Of a stretch of DNA of 32,482 nucleotides, positions 23,597 through 32,482 are shown piece after piece (position 1 is the stretch's first letter; every line of letters begins with the position of its first letter). Position numbers and translations under genes: made by a program. Source of the stretch: Vulcanimicrobiota bacterium (GTDB lineage Bacteria > Pseudomonadota > Gammaproteobacteria > Xanthomonadales > Rhodanobacteraceae); assembly GCA_903970555.1 (NCBI GenBank), contig CAJCJD010000168.1:1-32482 (forward strand), in the 5' to 3' direction. Below the pieces are notes generated by a model. That model saw only the letters and a program-made list of their open reading frames with translations. It did not search any database and was not told where the DNA came from.

Positions 23597-24438
23597 CCGA
23601 ATTTTCGCTCCTGCGGAGCGGCTAGGCGATAGATGCGTTGCGATTCGTCGAAGGCAGAAAAATCATTCGCCGACGAGGCGTAGTCGAGGCTTTCGCGCAA
23701 GCCCATGCAAAGGAAGCCCCCGCGCACGAGGCTGTCGCTGAACAGCGATAGCACGCGTTCCTGCAGCGGATTGGAAAAGTAGATCAGAACGTTGCGGCAG
23801 AGGATCAGGTGCGCTTCGCAAAACACACCATCGGCGGCCAGATTGTGCCGCGCGAACGTTACGTGTCGGCGCAGGCGCTGATCGAGCTTGAGCAGGTTGT
23901 AGCGCGCACTGTAGTAATCCGCCAGGGAGCGACTACCGCCGGAGGCCTGATAATTGCGCGACCACTGCTGCGCTTCACGCGCCGGGTAGATGCCTTCTTG
24001 CGCGTGTTCCAGAGCCCGTTCACTGAGGTCGGTGGCAAAAATCTGTGAGCGTTCGTAGAGGCCGGCCTCCTCCAGCAGAATCGCCAGCGAATACACCTCC
24101 TGCCCATGCGCGCAGCCTGCTTGCCAGATGTTGATCTGCGGATATGACGCGAGCATGGGCAACACTGTTTCACGCAGTGCGCGAAACATCGTCGGATCGC
24201 GGAACATGTCTGAGGCCGGTACGGTGAGGCCATCCAGTAAGCGCGGCAGCAATTTGGGTTCGTGGATGACGCGCTCGATCAAGCCACTGATGGTCTTGCA
24301 TTCCAGTTGTTCGCTCAGCAGTTGCACACGGCGTTTCAGCGAGGCCGGGGCGTACTGGCTGAAGTCGTAGCCGTGGCGGCGCTGCAGCGCCTGCACGAAC
24401 AGGTCAACCTCTATATTGTCCAGCTCTGGGTTATTCAC
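23593..24438 (-). CDS. CheR-type protein-glutamate methyltransferase
   Basis: A 281-residue S-adenosylmethionine-dependent enzyme that methylates glutamates on signalling proteins. The N-terminal helical domain covers about 1-75 (DFSQYAPASLKRRV). The SAM-binding motif is IWQAGCAHGQEVYSLAILLEE split over 104-124, with H111 and Q113 where chemotaxis CheR often has TG and E. The conserved LILCRNVLIYF (211-221) is present. No TPR or pentapeptide-binding extension is seen. The start is GTG at 24438, with AGGA about 10 nt upstream and 16 bp after the kinase stop. It is coupled to the CheB gene by an ATGA overlap. The substrate is not established. Confidence 0.93.
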   Translation of the reverse strand: MNNPELDNIEVDLFVQALQRRHGYDFSQYAPASLKRRVQLLSEQLECKTISGLIERVIHEPKLLPRLLDGLTVPASDMFRDPTMFRALRETVLPMLASYPQINIWQAGCAHGQEVYSLAILLEEAGLYERSQIFATDLSERALEHAQEGIYPAREAQQWSRNYQASGGSRSLADYYSARYNLLKLDQRLRRHVTFARHNLAADGVFCEAHLILCRNVLIYFSNPLQERVLSLFSDSLVRGGFLCMGLRESLDYASSANDFSAFDESQRIYRLAAPQERKFG

Positions 24439-24454
24439 GGTCCAATCCTGTGCA

Positions 24455-27400
24455 TTAGCCGTGTAACCACACGTGCATCATGGAGGCGAGCTTGTCCACG
24501 TCGATCGGCTTGGCCAGGTAATCGTTGGCGCCTGCTTCCAGGCATTGTTCGCGATCGCCGCGCATGGCCTTGGCGGTAAGTGCGATGATCGGCAAACGGG
24601 CGAGCGATGGTTGGGCACGGATAGCGCGCGTGGCTTCGTAGCCGTCCATGCCGGGCATCATGATATCCATCAGCACCAGTTCCACCTGCTGATTCTCGGC
24701 GAGCATCTGCAGGGCCTTGTGGCCGTCTTGCGCCATGCTCACCTGCACGCCCCAACCGCGCAGTACCTTGGATAGCGCGAATAGATTGCGCATGTCGTCA
24801 TCCACCAACAGCACGTGACGGCCGTGCAGCCCGTCGTGACTGGCAACTGACGTGGCGCTCCGCGATTGCGATGCATCGCGGATGCTGTGCAGGAACAGGC
24901 TTACTTCGTCCAACAGACGTTCGGGCGAGCGTGCACCCTTGATCACGATGCTGTCGGTGTATTGCCGGATGCGCAGGTTTTCCTCCCGGCTCAGTTCGCG
25001 GCCGGAATACACCACCACGGGTGGAATACTGCCGCTGTCGGCGAGTTTCTCGAGCAGATCCAGCCCCGACATGCCGGGTAACCCAAGGTCAAGCACGATG
25101 CAGTCGTAACCCGTTTTCGCGATTTTTTCGAGCGCTTCTTCGGCGGAACTTGCCTCTTCGATCGCGACATCATCCTGGTTCAACAAAGTGCGTACCGCAC
25201 TGCGAGCGCTGGCGTCGTCATCGACTACCAGCAGCTGCCGCGTGCGTCCCTTGGCGAAGTGAAGCAGGCGCTCGAACGCGTCGTTGATCGCTTCGCGGGT
25301 CACGGGTTTGGTAAGGAAACCCACTGCGCCCAGTTCGCGCCCGCGGCCAGCATCTTCGGTGGCCGAAAGGAAATGCACCGGGATGTGGCGTGTCGCGGGA
25401 TCGGCCTTGAGCCGCTCGATCACCGTCCAGCCATCCATGCCAGGCAACATCACATCGAGCAACACGCCGACAGGATGGTAACGTCGCGCCAGCTCCAGGC
25501 CGCTCTCGCCATCCATCGCGTGCAACATGCGATGCCCTTTCTGCCGTACGATGTCGGCAAGGATGCGGGCGAAGGAAAGGTCGTCTTCCACAATCAGGAT
25601 GACGCTGTCGCCTGGCTCAATGCGTTCGCGGTCGTCGGTCACACCCTCGGCGGGCAGCAACGCACGCGTCAGGGGCCTTGCCGTCGACACATGGCTGGCA
25701 GTGATGGATGTTGCAACGGTTGTGGAGTTGTCCGTGCAGCGTTCTGGCAATAGCAATACGAATTCGCTGCCGTGGCCCACTTCACTGCGCAGAACGATGT
25801 CGCCGCAGAGTAACGCCGCCATGCGCCGCGAAATGCTCAATCCCAGTCCGGTGCCGCCGAACTGCCTGCTGGTGCTGCTGTCGGCCTGCTCGAACGCGTT
25901 GAAGATGCGTTCCAACTTATCGGCAGGTATGCCGATGCCGCTGTCTTTCACGCTGATAGCCAATAGCGATTGGTGGTTGATCGCCTCGGGTAGGGGCAAG
26001 TCGGCGGCGGGACGGCCGATCTGGACGTGGATCGCGCCTTTGACCGTGAACTTAAAAGCATTGGCGAGCAAGTTGTTGACGATCTGCTCCAACCGATTCG
26101 GATCGGTATGGATGGTCACCGGCAGCCCTTCCTCGAGAGTCACGCTGTAATCGAGTTTCTTTTCACGCGCGACATGGTCGAAGTTGCGGCGCAGGCTGCG
26201 AGCGAGGTTTTGCAGTGGGTGGTCGACCAGCGACAACTCCATTTTTCCCGCTTCGATCTTGGATAGATCGAGAATGTCGTTGATCAGGCGCAACAGGCTG
26301 GCACCGGCATCGTGAATGATGCGTGCCGATTCAATCTGCTCGGCGTCCAGGTTACCTTCGCGATTCTCCGCCAGGCTGCGCGAGAGAATTAGCAGGCTGT
26401 TTAGCGGTGTGCGCAATTCGTGCGACATGTTGGCGAGGAATTCGCTCTTGTACTGACTGGCTCGCGCCAATTCCTCCGCTTTTTGCGCTGTCTCGCGCTG
26501 CAAGCCTTCCAATTGCTGCTTTTGATGACGAAGCGTATCGGTTTTGAGTCGCAGCTCTTCGTTGGATGCTTGCAGCTCGTCCGCCTGCACGCGTAGCTCT
26601 TCTTCCGAAGCGAGCAGGCGTTGGGATTGTTCTTCCAGTTCGATGGTCTTGGTTTGCAGCGTATCGTTGGCATTGCGCAGCGCTTCTTGCTGCTGGCGCA
26701 TGGTCACGCTCGATAGACGCAGTTCATCGGCTTGCTCGCGCGTCTGTTCCAGCAGATCTTGGGTATTCACCGCGCGGTTGAGGTTTTCCAACGTCAAGGC
26801 CGCCATCGGCAGCAGTTCGCTCAGTAGCTGCTGATGCAATGGCGAAGATGGCGTGAATCCGGCGTACTCCAGCACGCCGATCAATTGGTTGCGCAGCAGC
26901 AAGGGTTGAATGTTCACGTGGCGCGGTAACGCGGCACCACTACCGGAATCGATGCGCAGATAATTGTCGGGCACCTCATCGAGTGTGATCGGTTGGCGCG
27001 ACGCCGCGCACTGACCGACGAGCCCTTCGCCGGGCATGTAAGCATCGGGGCTGTTTTGCAGCCGCAGGCCGTAGCTGCCGAGCAAGTCAAGCCGCTCGCG
27101 CGATTCGTCGTAGCCGTAGAACAGCGCAACGCCCGCATGCACCAAGGGCGCCAATTGCGACGTGAAACGTTCGGCGAAGTCGCGATGACTGGTGGCTTCC
27201 TGAAGGCTGCCGGAGATTGTCGTGACCTGGCTTTTCAGCAGCGTCTGCTGCCCCAGTTCGATGACCATCTGTTTGAACACGTGCAACGCACTGGCAATTT
27301 CACCAATTTCATCACGACGTTCGATGCCGCGAATCTCGATGGTCTGATCGTGATCGGCCAGACGCGTCATCAAATCCGTCAGTCGGCGGATGGGTCGCGT

Positions 27401-28102
27401 GACCAGCCGCGACGTGAGTGAGATCACCAACACGCCGAGGATCAGCCCAATCAAGGCGCTCGCGATATTTACATAGAACGTTTCACGCAAAAGATTTTCG
27501 ACGTCTTGAGTACGTTTGCCCAGCAGTTGGCGTTCCGTGACGCTCATGTCATCGAGAACCGCCGTGTAGTCCTCGGTCCTTACCGTGCGATGGGCGAGGT
27601 AGTCGGCCTGGATGCGCACCGCATCTTGCGCAGCAGTTTGCGCATCGGCGCTTTTGAGGGCTGCTTCCGGTGCGATGACCATCTTCTGCAGTTCGCGATT
27701 CCACTGCGAGGTGAGTGCTTCGATGCGGTCGATACGGAGCTGTTGCACTGGATTGTCGCTGGTGGACTGGCGCAGCTGTGTGAGTTGCTCCTCAAGCGCT
27801 TTGTTGCTGCTGTCGATCTGTGCAAGCCCTGTGGCATTGTGGGTAAGCAGGTAGCCACGCAGGCCGAGTTGGCCCAATAGAGCGGTGCGTTGCATTGCTT
27901 CGATCTGCAACAGGACCTGATAGGTGTGATCGGCCCAGTGCCGGGTTTCGGTCTGCCGGTTCTGCGAGGCGACGTTGATCAGGCTATTGGCCAGGAACAG
28001 GCCAAGCAGCAGGGCGATGGCCAGGATGATCTTGTAGCGAATGGGCAGGTTCGCCAGCCACGAATATTTCCTTCGAGTCGACGTTGCGCTGGTACTGGCC
28101 AT
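24455..28102 (-). CDS. Hybrid sensor histidine kinase (CHASE3-HAMP-GAF-HisKA-HATPase-REC-REC-REC)
   Basis: A 1215-residue inner-membrane kinase. Two membrane helices (about 24-44 and 211-230) flank a periplasmic CHASE3-like helical domain (45-210). HAMP (about 230-283), GAF (about 300-440) and a long coiled coil (445-550) follow. The phosphorylated histidine is H561 (SHELRTPLN). ATP-binding boxes are NNLLANAFKFT (676-686), DSGIGIP (720-726) and GGTGLGLSI (749-757). Three receivers follow with phospho-aspartates D883, D1005 and D1146. There is no Hpt domain, so a phosphorelay would need a separate one. It is first in an operon with CheR, CheB and a receiver-GGDEF protein. The Glu/Gln-rich coiled coil before H561 resembles the signalling helices that carry methylation sites in receptors. 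A weak GGGA ribosome site precedes the ATG. Confidence 0.95.
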   Translation of the reverse strand: MASTSATSTRRKYSWLANLPIRYKIILAIALLLGLFLANSLINVASQNRQTETRHWADHTYQVLLQIEAMQRTALLGQLGLRGYLLTHNATGLAQIDSSNKALEEQLTQLRQSTSDNPVQQLRIDRIEALTSQWNRELQKMVIAPEAALKSADAQTAAQDAVRIQADYLAHRTVRTEDYTAVLDDMSVTERQLLGKRTQDVENLLRETFYVNIASALIGLILGVLVISLTSRLVTRPIRRLTDLMTRLADHDQTIEIRGIERRDEIGEIASALHVFKQMVIELGQQTLLKSQVTTISGSLQEATSHRDFAERFTSQLAPLVHAGVALFYGYDESRERLDLLGSYGLRLQNSPDAYMPGEGLVGQCAASRQPITLDEVPDNYLRIDSGSGAALPRHVNIQPLLLRNQLIGVLEYAGFTPSSPLHQQLLSELLPMAALTLENLNRAVNTQDLLEQTREQADELRLSSVTMRQQQEALRNANDTLQTKTIELEEQSQRLLASEEELRVQADELQASNEELRLKTDTLRHQKQQLEGLQRETAQKAEELARASQYKSEFLANMSHELRTPLNSLLILSRSLAENREGNLDAEQIESARIIHDAGASLLRLINDILDLSKIEAGKMELSLVDHPLQNLARSLRRNFDHVAREKKLDYSVTLEEGLPVTIHTDPNRLEQIVNNLLANAFKFTVKGAIHVQIGRPAADLPLPEAINHQSLLAISVKDSGIGIPADKLERIFNAFEQADSSTSRQFGGTGLGLSISRRMAALLCGDIVLRSEVGHGSEFVLLLPERCTDNSTTVATSITASHVSTARPLTRALLPAEGVTDDRERIEPGDSVILIVEDDLSFARILADIVRQKGHRMLHAMDGESGLELARRYHPVGVLLDVMLPGMDGWTVIERLKADPATRHIPVHFLSATEDAGRGRELGAVGFLTKPVTREAINDAFERLLHFAKGRTRQLLVVDDDASARSAVRTLLNQDDVAIEEASSAEEALEKIAKTGYDCIVLDLGLPGMSGLDLLEKLADSGSIPPVVVYSGRELSREENLRIRQYTDSIVIKGARSPERLLDEVSLFLHSIRDASQSRSATSVASHDGLHGRHVLLVDDDMRNLFALSKVLRGWGVQVSMAQDGHKALQMLAENQQVELVLMDIMMPGMDGYEATRAIRAQPSLARLPIIALTAKAMRGDREQCLEAGANDYLAKPIDVDKLASMMHVWLHG

Positions 28103-28244
28103 GCGAAATCCCGCTGATGTGGCGATGAGGCGCCCCGTCGCTCGAAAAAGTCCGGGCGAGGGCTGGGGCGGTCAGAGGGCCAGATTAGCGAGATGCCGGC
28201 AGGCGCGGAAGCCGCCGGCGATGTGACAGAGAAGTGAAAGCGCG

Positions 28245-28266
28245 GCCGGCTAGGTATCCTGCCGGC
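28245..28266 (-). terminator. Hairpin directly after prfC
   Basis: GCCGGC at 28261-28266 and 28245-28250, extended by AGG/CCT with one bulge and a 3-nt loop, form a stem that begins right at the prfC stop. The sequence beyond is only mildly T-rich (CTTTCACTTCTCT), so it may be a weak terminator between prfC and the kinase operon. Confidence 0.35.
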
Positions 28267-29868
<1,602 letters not shown>

Positions 29869-29961
29869 AAGGAGGGCAGATAAATGGCGCTAGCCGACTA
29901 TGATACCCGAGAGCGTTGTCCCAGTCGTTTGTAAGTGATCTGGGCTTCTTTGGAAGGGCAG

Positions 29962-30267
29962 TCAACACTGGTCGGGCAGGCGACTTCGCCGTAAACGTCG
30001 TTCGCTGCGTATGACGTAGAGGATGATCACGGCGTCATGATCAATGCGGTAAAAGATCCTGCAGGGTGGTTCCACGACCTGTCGATAGCGTGAGCCTCTC
30101 AACTCCGGTGGTCGGGGTCCGCTCTCTGGATGGTCCGCAAGCTGCGCCACATGAGCGAAAACGCGTTGGACGAGTTCACGAGCTGCGTGGGGATTGTCCA
30201 GTGCGATGTAATCGGCAATCTCGTCTAATTCACTGAGCGCCGGTTCGGTCCAGGTTATTTCAGCCAT
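29962..30267 (-). CDS. RelE/ParE-family toxin
   Basis: A 101-residue toxin. It starts with ITWTEPALSELDEIADYIALDNP and has the ParE/RelE core GSRYRQVVEPPCRIFYRIDHDAVIILYVIRSER in pieces along residues 58-90; these are the helix pair and beta-sheet of the fold. ParE members poison DNA gyrase and RelE members cut ribosome-bound mRNA; the sequence looks nearer ParE, but the target is not certain. It overlaps the antitoxin gene by 13 bp, which couples their translation. The basic C-terminus (RRLRRSRL) is typical. The stop lies 93 bp before prfC. Confidence 0.9.
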   Translation of the reverse strand: MAEITWTEPALSELDEIADYIALDNPHAARELVQRVFAHVAQLADHPESGPRPPELRGSRYRQVVEPPCRIFYRIDHDAVIILYVIRSERRLRRSRLPDQC

Positions 30268-30512
30268 CGGCTCAGGCGAGTCCTTGCCTGTTCGTGTGAA
30301 AGCGTGCGCCCCTCGTCCAGGGCGCGCTCGCCGCGTGCGATACCTTCCAGCAGCCGCATGCGTTGTTGCATGTCGTCGAACGATTTGACGTCAACGAGAT
30401 AGGCGCTAGGTAAGCCATGCTGCGTGATCAGGATTGGCTCACGATTGCGCTCCAGTTCGGCCAGCAGCTCGGTGGCCTGACGCTTGAGCGTGGTGACTAA
30501 TTCGGTGCGCAT
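30255..30512 (-). CDS. Phd/YefM-family antitoxin
   Basis: An 85-residue antitoxin. The N-terminal domain (MRTELVTTLKRQATELLAEL, then EPILITQHGLPSAYLVDVKSF) is the Phd/YefM DNA-binding fold, and the C-terminal tail (about 50-85) should wrap the toxin. As is usual the antitoxin gene comes first and overlaps the toxin gene. A perfect 9-bp dyad sits 3 bp upstream of the start (30516-30535), which fits autoregulation by the toxin-antitoxin complex. The pair lies between genes for two translation GTPases, with no sign of a mobile element. Confidence 0.9.
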   Translation of the reverse strand: MRTELVTTLKRQATELLAELERNREPILITQHGLPSAYLVDVKSFDDMQQRMRLLEGIARGERALDEGRTLSHEQARTRLSRWLK

Positions 30513-30515
30513 GTG

Positions 30516-30535
30516 AGTGATACTAAAGTATCACT
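30516..30535. promoter_or_regulatory. Palindromic operator of the toxin-antitoxin operon
   Basis: AGTGATACT (30516-30524) and AGTATCACT (30527-30535) form a perfect 9-bp inverted repeat with a 2-nt centre, 3 bp before the antitoxin ATG. It overlaps where the leader and a GATACT -10-like box lie. This is the expected autoregulatory site of a Phd-type antitoxin, by position and symmetry. Confidence 0.7.
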
Positions 30536-30567
30536 TGCTGTCGATGCAAACGGGTCGATTCATCTAC

Positions 30568-30604
30568 AAAAAAAGCCCAGGGATTGCGCCCTGGGCTTTT
30601 TTTT
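30568..30604. terminator. Strong bidirectional intrinsic terminator after the EF-G gene
   Basis: GCCCAGGG (30575-30582) and CCCTGGGC (30589-30596) form an 8-bp stem with a 6-nt loop, flanked by seven A (30568-30574) and eight T (30597-30604). On the minus strand it follows the EF-G stop by 18 bp and so ends that gene's transcript before the toxin-antitoxin operon. Confidence 0.93.
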
Positions 30605-30622
30605 CTGAGTTGGAGCGAAGAA

Positions 30623-32482
30623 TTACTTCGCTTCCTTCTCCATCAACTTGGCAACCATGCTTGCCGGCACTTCTTCGTAATGGTCGAATTCCATCGTGAA
30701 GTTGCCGCGGCCGCTGGTGGCCGAACGCAGGAAGTTGATGTAGCCAAACATTTCAGCCAGCGGCACGAAGCCCTGCACGAAAGCGTTGGTGCCCTTCTGG
30801 CCCTGGTCGCTGATCGAACCGCGACGACGGTTGATGTCGCCGATCACGTCGCCGAGGTAGTCGGCTTCGGTCACGACTTCGAGCTTCATCACCGGCTCGA
30901 GCAGCTTGGGCTTGGACATGCGCTGTGCTTCGCGGAAGCAGGCGCGTCCGGCGATTTCGAAGGCGAGCGCCGAGGAGTCCACGTCATGGTACTTACCGTC
31001 GACAAGGCGTGCTTTGAAATCCAGCACTTCGTAGCCGGCGACCTGACCCTGGCGCGATTCCACCGTGATCGCATGTTCCACCGCCGGGATGTATTCGCGC
31101 GGCACGCGACCGCCGACGATTTCGTCGGAGAACACCACGCCCGTACCGGGTTCGCCCGGCTCGAAGATGATCTTCACTTCGGCGAACTGACCCGAACCAC
31201 CGGACTGCTTCTTATGCGTGTAAGTGTGCTCGACGGCTTGGCCGAAGGCTTCGCGGAAGCTGACCTTGGGCTTGCCCATGGTCGCGTCCACGCCCAGCTC
31301 GGTGCGCATACGGTCGATGGTGATTTCCAGATGCAGTTCGCCCATGCCCTTGAGCACGGTCTGTCCGGTTTCCTTATCGACTTCCATGCGCAGCGACGGG
31401 TCGGCCTTCACCATCTTGTAGAGCGCGGTGGAGAGCTTGTCGATGTCGTTGCGGCTCTTCGGTTCCACGGCCACGCTGATCACCGGGTCGGGGAAGCGCA
31501 TGCGCTCCAGCAGGGCCGGATGCGCCGGATCGGACAGCGAGTCACCGGTTTCCGTTTCCTTCATCGACACGAACGCGCAGATGTCGCCGGCGCGCACTTC
31601 TTCGATATCCTTGGTGGCGTTGGCCTGCACTTCCACGATACGGCCCACGCGCTCTTTCTTGCCGCGCGTGACGTTCTGCAGCGTGTCGCCCTTCTTGATC
31701 ACGCCCGAATAGATGCGGCAGAAGGTGAGGGTGCCGAACTGGTCGTTGATCACCTTGAACGCAAGCGCGCGCGCCGGTGCGTCGTCGATCACGCCCTGCT
31801 CGCCGATGACATGGCCGTCTTCGTCCACCATGGCGATGCCGCCGTTCTCGCCCGGGTACGGCATGTAGTCGACCACGGCGTCGAGCAGCTGCTGCACGCC
31901 CTTGTTGCGGTAGGAGGAGCCGCAGAACACCGGCACCAGCTTGCCCTGCACGCAACCCTTGCGGATGCACTTCTTGAGCAGTTCCATGCTGAAGTCGCCG
32001 CTGGCGAGATAGGTTTCGACGTCGCCGGCGTTGAGCAGTTTCTCGAATGCCTCGTCGTCCATTTCCAGCGCTTTTTCGATCGTCTCTTCGCGCAGCTTGG
32101 CGAGGTTGGCGACCCATTCGTTATCGGCGGTGGATTCGAACTTCACCTTGCCGGCAATGTCGGCGAGCGGGACGGTATCCCACGGGCTGTCCTTGTCGTG
32201 GCCCTTCCAGATGTAGCCGACGCCAGCGACCAGGTCGGCCATGCCGACGAATTCGTCGTGGCTGCCCAGCGGCACCTGGCAGAGCAGGGCGTTGGCGCCC
32301 AGGCGCTCTTTGATGCCCTTCACGCAATGCGCGAAGTTGGCGCCGATGCGGTCCATCTTGTTGACGTAGCACACGCGCGGCACGTTGTACTGGTCGGCCA
32401 GGCGCCAGTTGGTTTCGGTCTGCGGTTCCACGCCGGCCACGCCGTCGAACACCACCACGGCGCCGTCGAGCACGCGCAGCGA
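30623..32482 (-). CDS. fusA: Elongation factor G, 5' part cut off by the window edge
   Basis: EF-G drives GTP-dependent translocation on the ribosome. The 619 visible residues run from just after the G3 region (SLRVLDGAVVVFDGVAG) to the stop; roughly 80-90 N-terminal residues with the P-loop lie beyond 32482. NKMD is at visible residues 41-44, VFCGSSYRNKGVQQLLDAVVD closes the G domain, and domains II to V follow to FTMEFDHYEEVP. The sequence YTHKKQSGGSGQFAEVK and the C-terminus look, from memory, closer to alphaproteobacterial EF-G than to the str-operon EF-G of gammaproteobacteria (KHAKQSGG-GQYGHV). The gene is followed by a terminator and not by tuf, so it may be a second, separately placed EF-G copy; the symbol is given on that understanding. 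Confidence 0.92.
   Translation of the reverse strand, partial: SLRVLDGAVVVFDGVAGVEPQTETNWRLADQYNVPRVCYVNKMDRIGANFAHCVKGIKERLGANALLCQVPLGSHDEFVGMADLVAGVGYIWKGHDKDSPWDTVPLADIAGKVKFESTADNEWVANLAKLREETIEKALEMDDEAFEKLLNAGDVETYLASGDFSMELLKKCIRKGCVQGKLVPVFCGSSYRNKGVQQLLDAVVDYMPYPGENGGIAMVDEDGHVIGEQGVIDDAPARALAFKVINDQFGTLTFCRIYSGVIKKGDTLQNVTRGKKERVGRIVEVQANATKDIEEVRAGDICAFVSMKETETGDSLSDPAHPALLERMRFPDPVISVAVEPKSRNDIDKLSTALYKMVKADPSLRMEVDKETGQTVLKGMGELHLEITIDRMRTELGVDATMGKPKVSFREAFGQAVEHTYTHKKQSGGSGQFAEVKIIFEPGEPGTGVVFSDEIVGGRVPREYIPAVEHAITVESRQGQVAGYEVLDFKARLVDGKYHDVDSSALAFEIAGRACFREAQRMSKPKLLEPVMKLEVVTEADYLGDVIGDINRRRGSISDQGQKGTNAFVQGFVPLAEMFGYINFLRSATSGRGNFTMEFDHYEEVPASMVAKLMEKEAK

Overview
The window looks like ordinary, gene-dense, high-GC chromosome from a gammaproteobacterium of the order Xanthomonadales, most likely the Rhodanobacteraceae side (Dyella, Luteibacter or Rhodanobacter-like). 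The pointers are a membrane-anchored FadE-type acyl-CoA dehydrogenase, GTP-dependent PEP carboxykinase, HslO, MtgA, a TonB-family protein with a TolA-like linker, and several c-di-GMP enzymes. The assignment rests on protein character only. No rRNA, tRNA, CRISPR array, insertion sequence, integrase or phage gene was seen.

Layout. 1-402 holds no convincing gene, only inverted repeats. 403-4657 has a TonB-like protein (+), then a secreted serine hydrolase and a GMC oxidoreductase (-). 4727-9308 has an ATP/ADP-translocase-like transporter (+), a minus-strand run mtgA / glycosyltransferase / CBS protein, and hslO (+). 9318-12209 encodes a GAF-GAF-GGDEF-EAL protein (-). 12498-13370 is an orphan secreted, probably beta-barrel protein (+). 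14358-15364 is an ECF sigma / membrane anti-sigma pair followed by a DUF4097 protein at 13431-14336 (all -). 15476-17245 is pckG (-). 17389-21952 is a lipid-catabolism block: a tetR-type regulator (-) divergent from alpha/beta hydrolase, fadE and a hotdog thioesterase (+). 22032-28102 is a four-gene signalling operon (-): hybrid histidine kinase, CheR, CheB and a receiver-GGDEF protein, with ATGA overlaps at the last two junctions. 28267-32482 carries translation GTPases (-): prfC and the 3' part of an EF-G gene, with a Phd/ParE toxin-antitoxin pair between them.

How parts fit together. The kinase-CheR-CheB-GGDEF operon has adaptation-type methylation enzymes but no MCP, CheA or CheW in the window, and it ends in a diguanylate cyclase, so it reads as a self-contained signal-to-c-di-GMP circuit. 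The sigma / anti-sigma / DUF4097 operon reads as an envelope-sensing unit. The TetR-FadE block shows a divergent promoter region with a dyad repeat on the hydrolase promoter, and the hydrolase mRNA may be leaderless. Strong bidirectional terminators separate convergent genes at 1491-1523 and 13386-13417, and another follows the EF-G gene at 30568-30604.

I found no clear anti-phage or otherwise wholly new system. The best candidates for a second look are the four-gene signalling operon, the leaderless promoter with dyad operator, and the orphan barrel protein.
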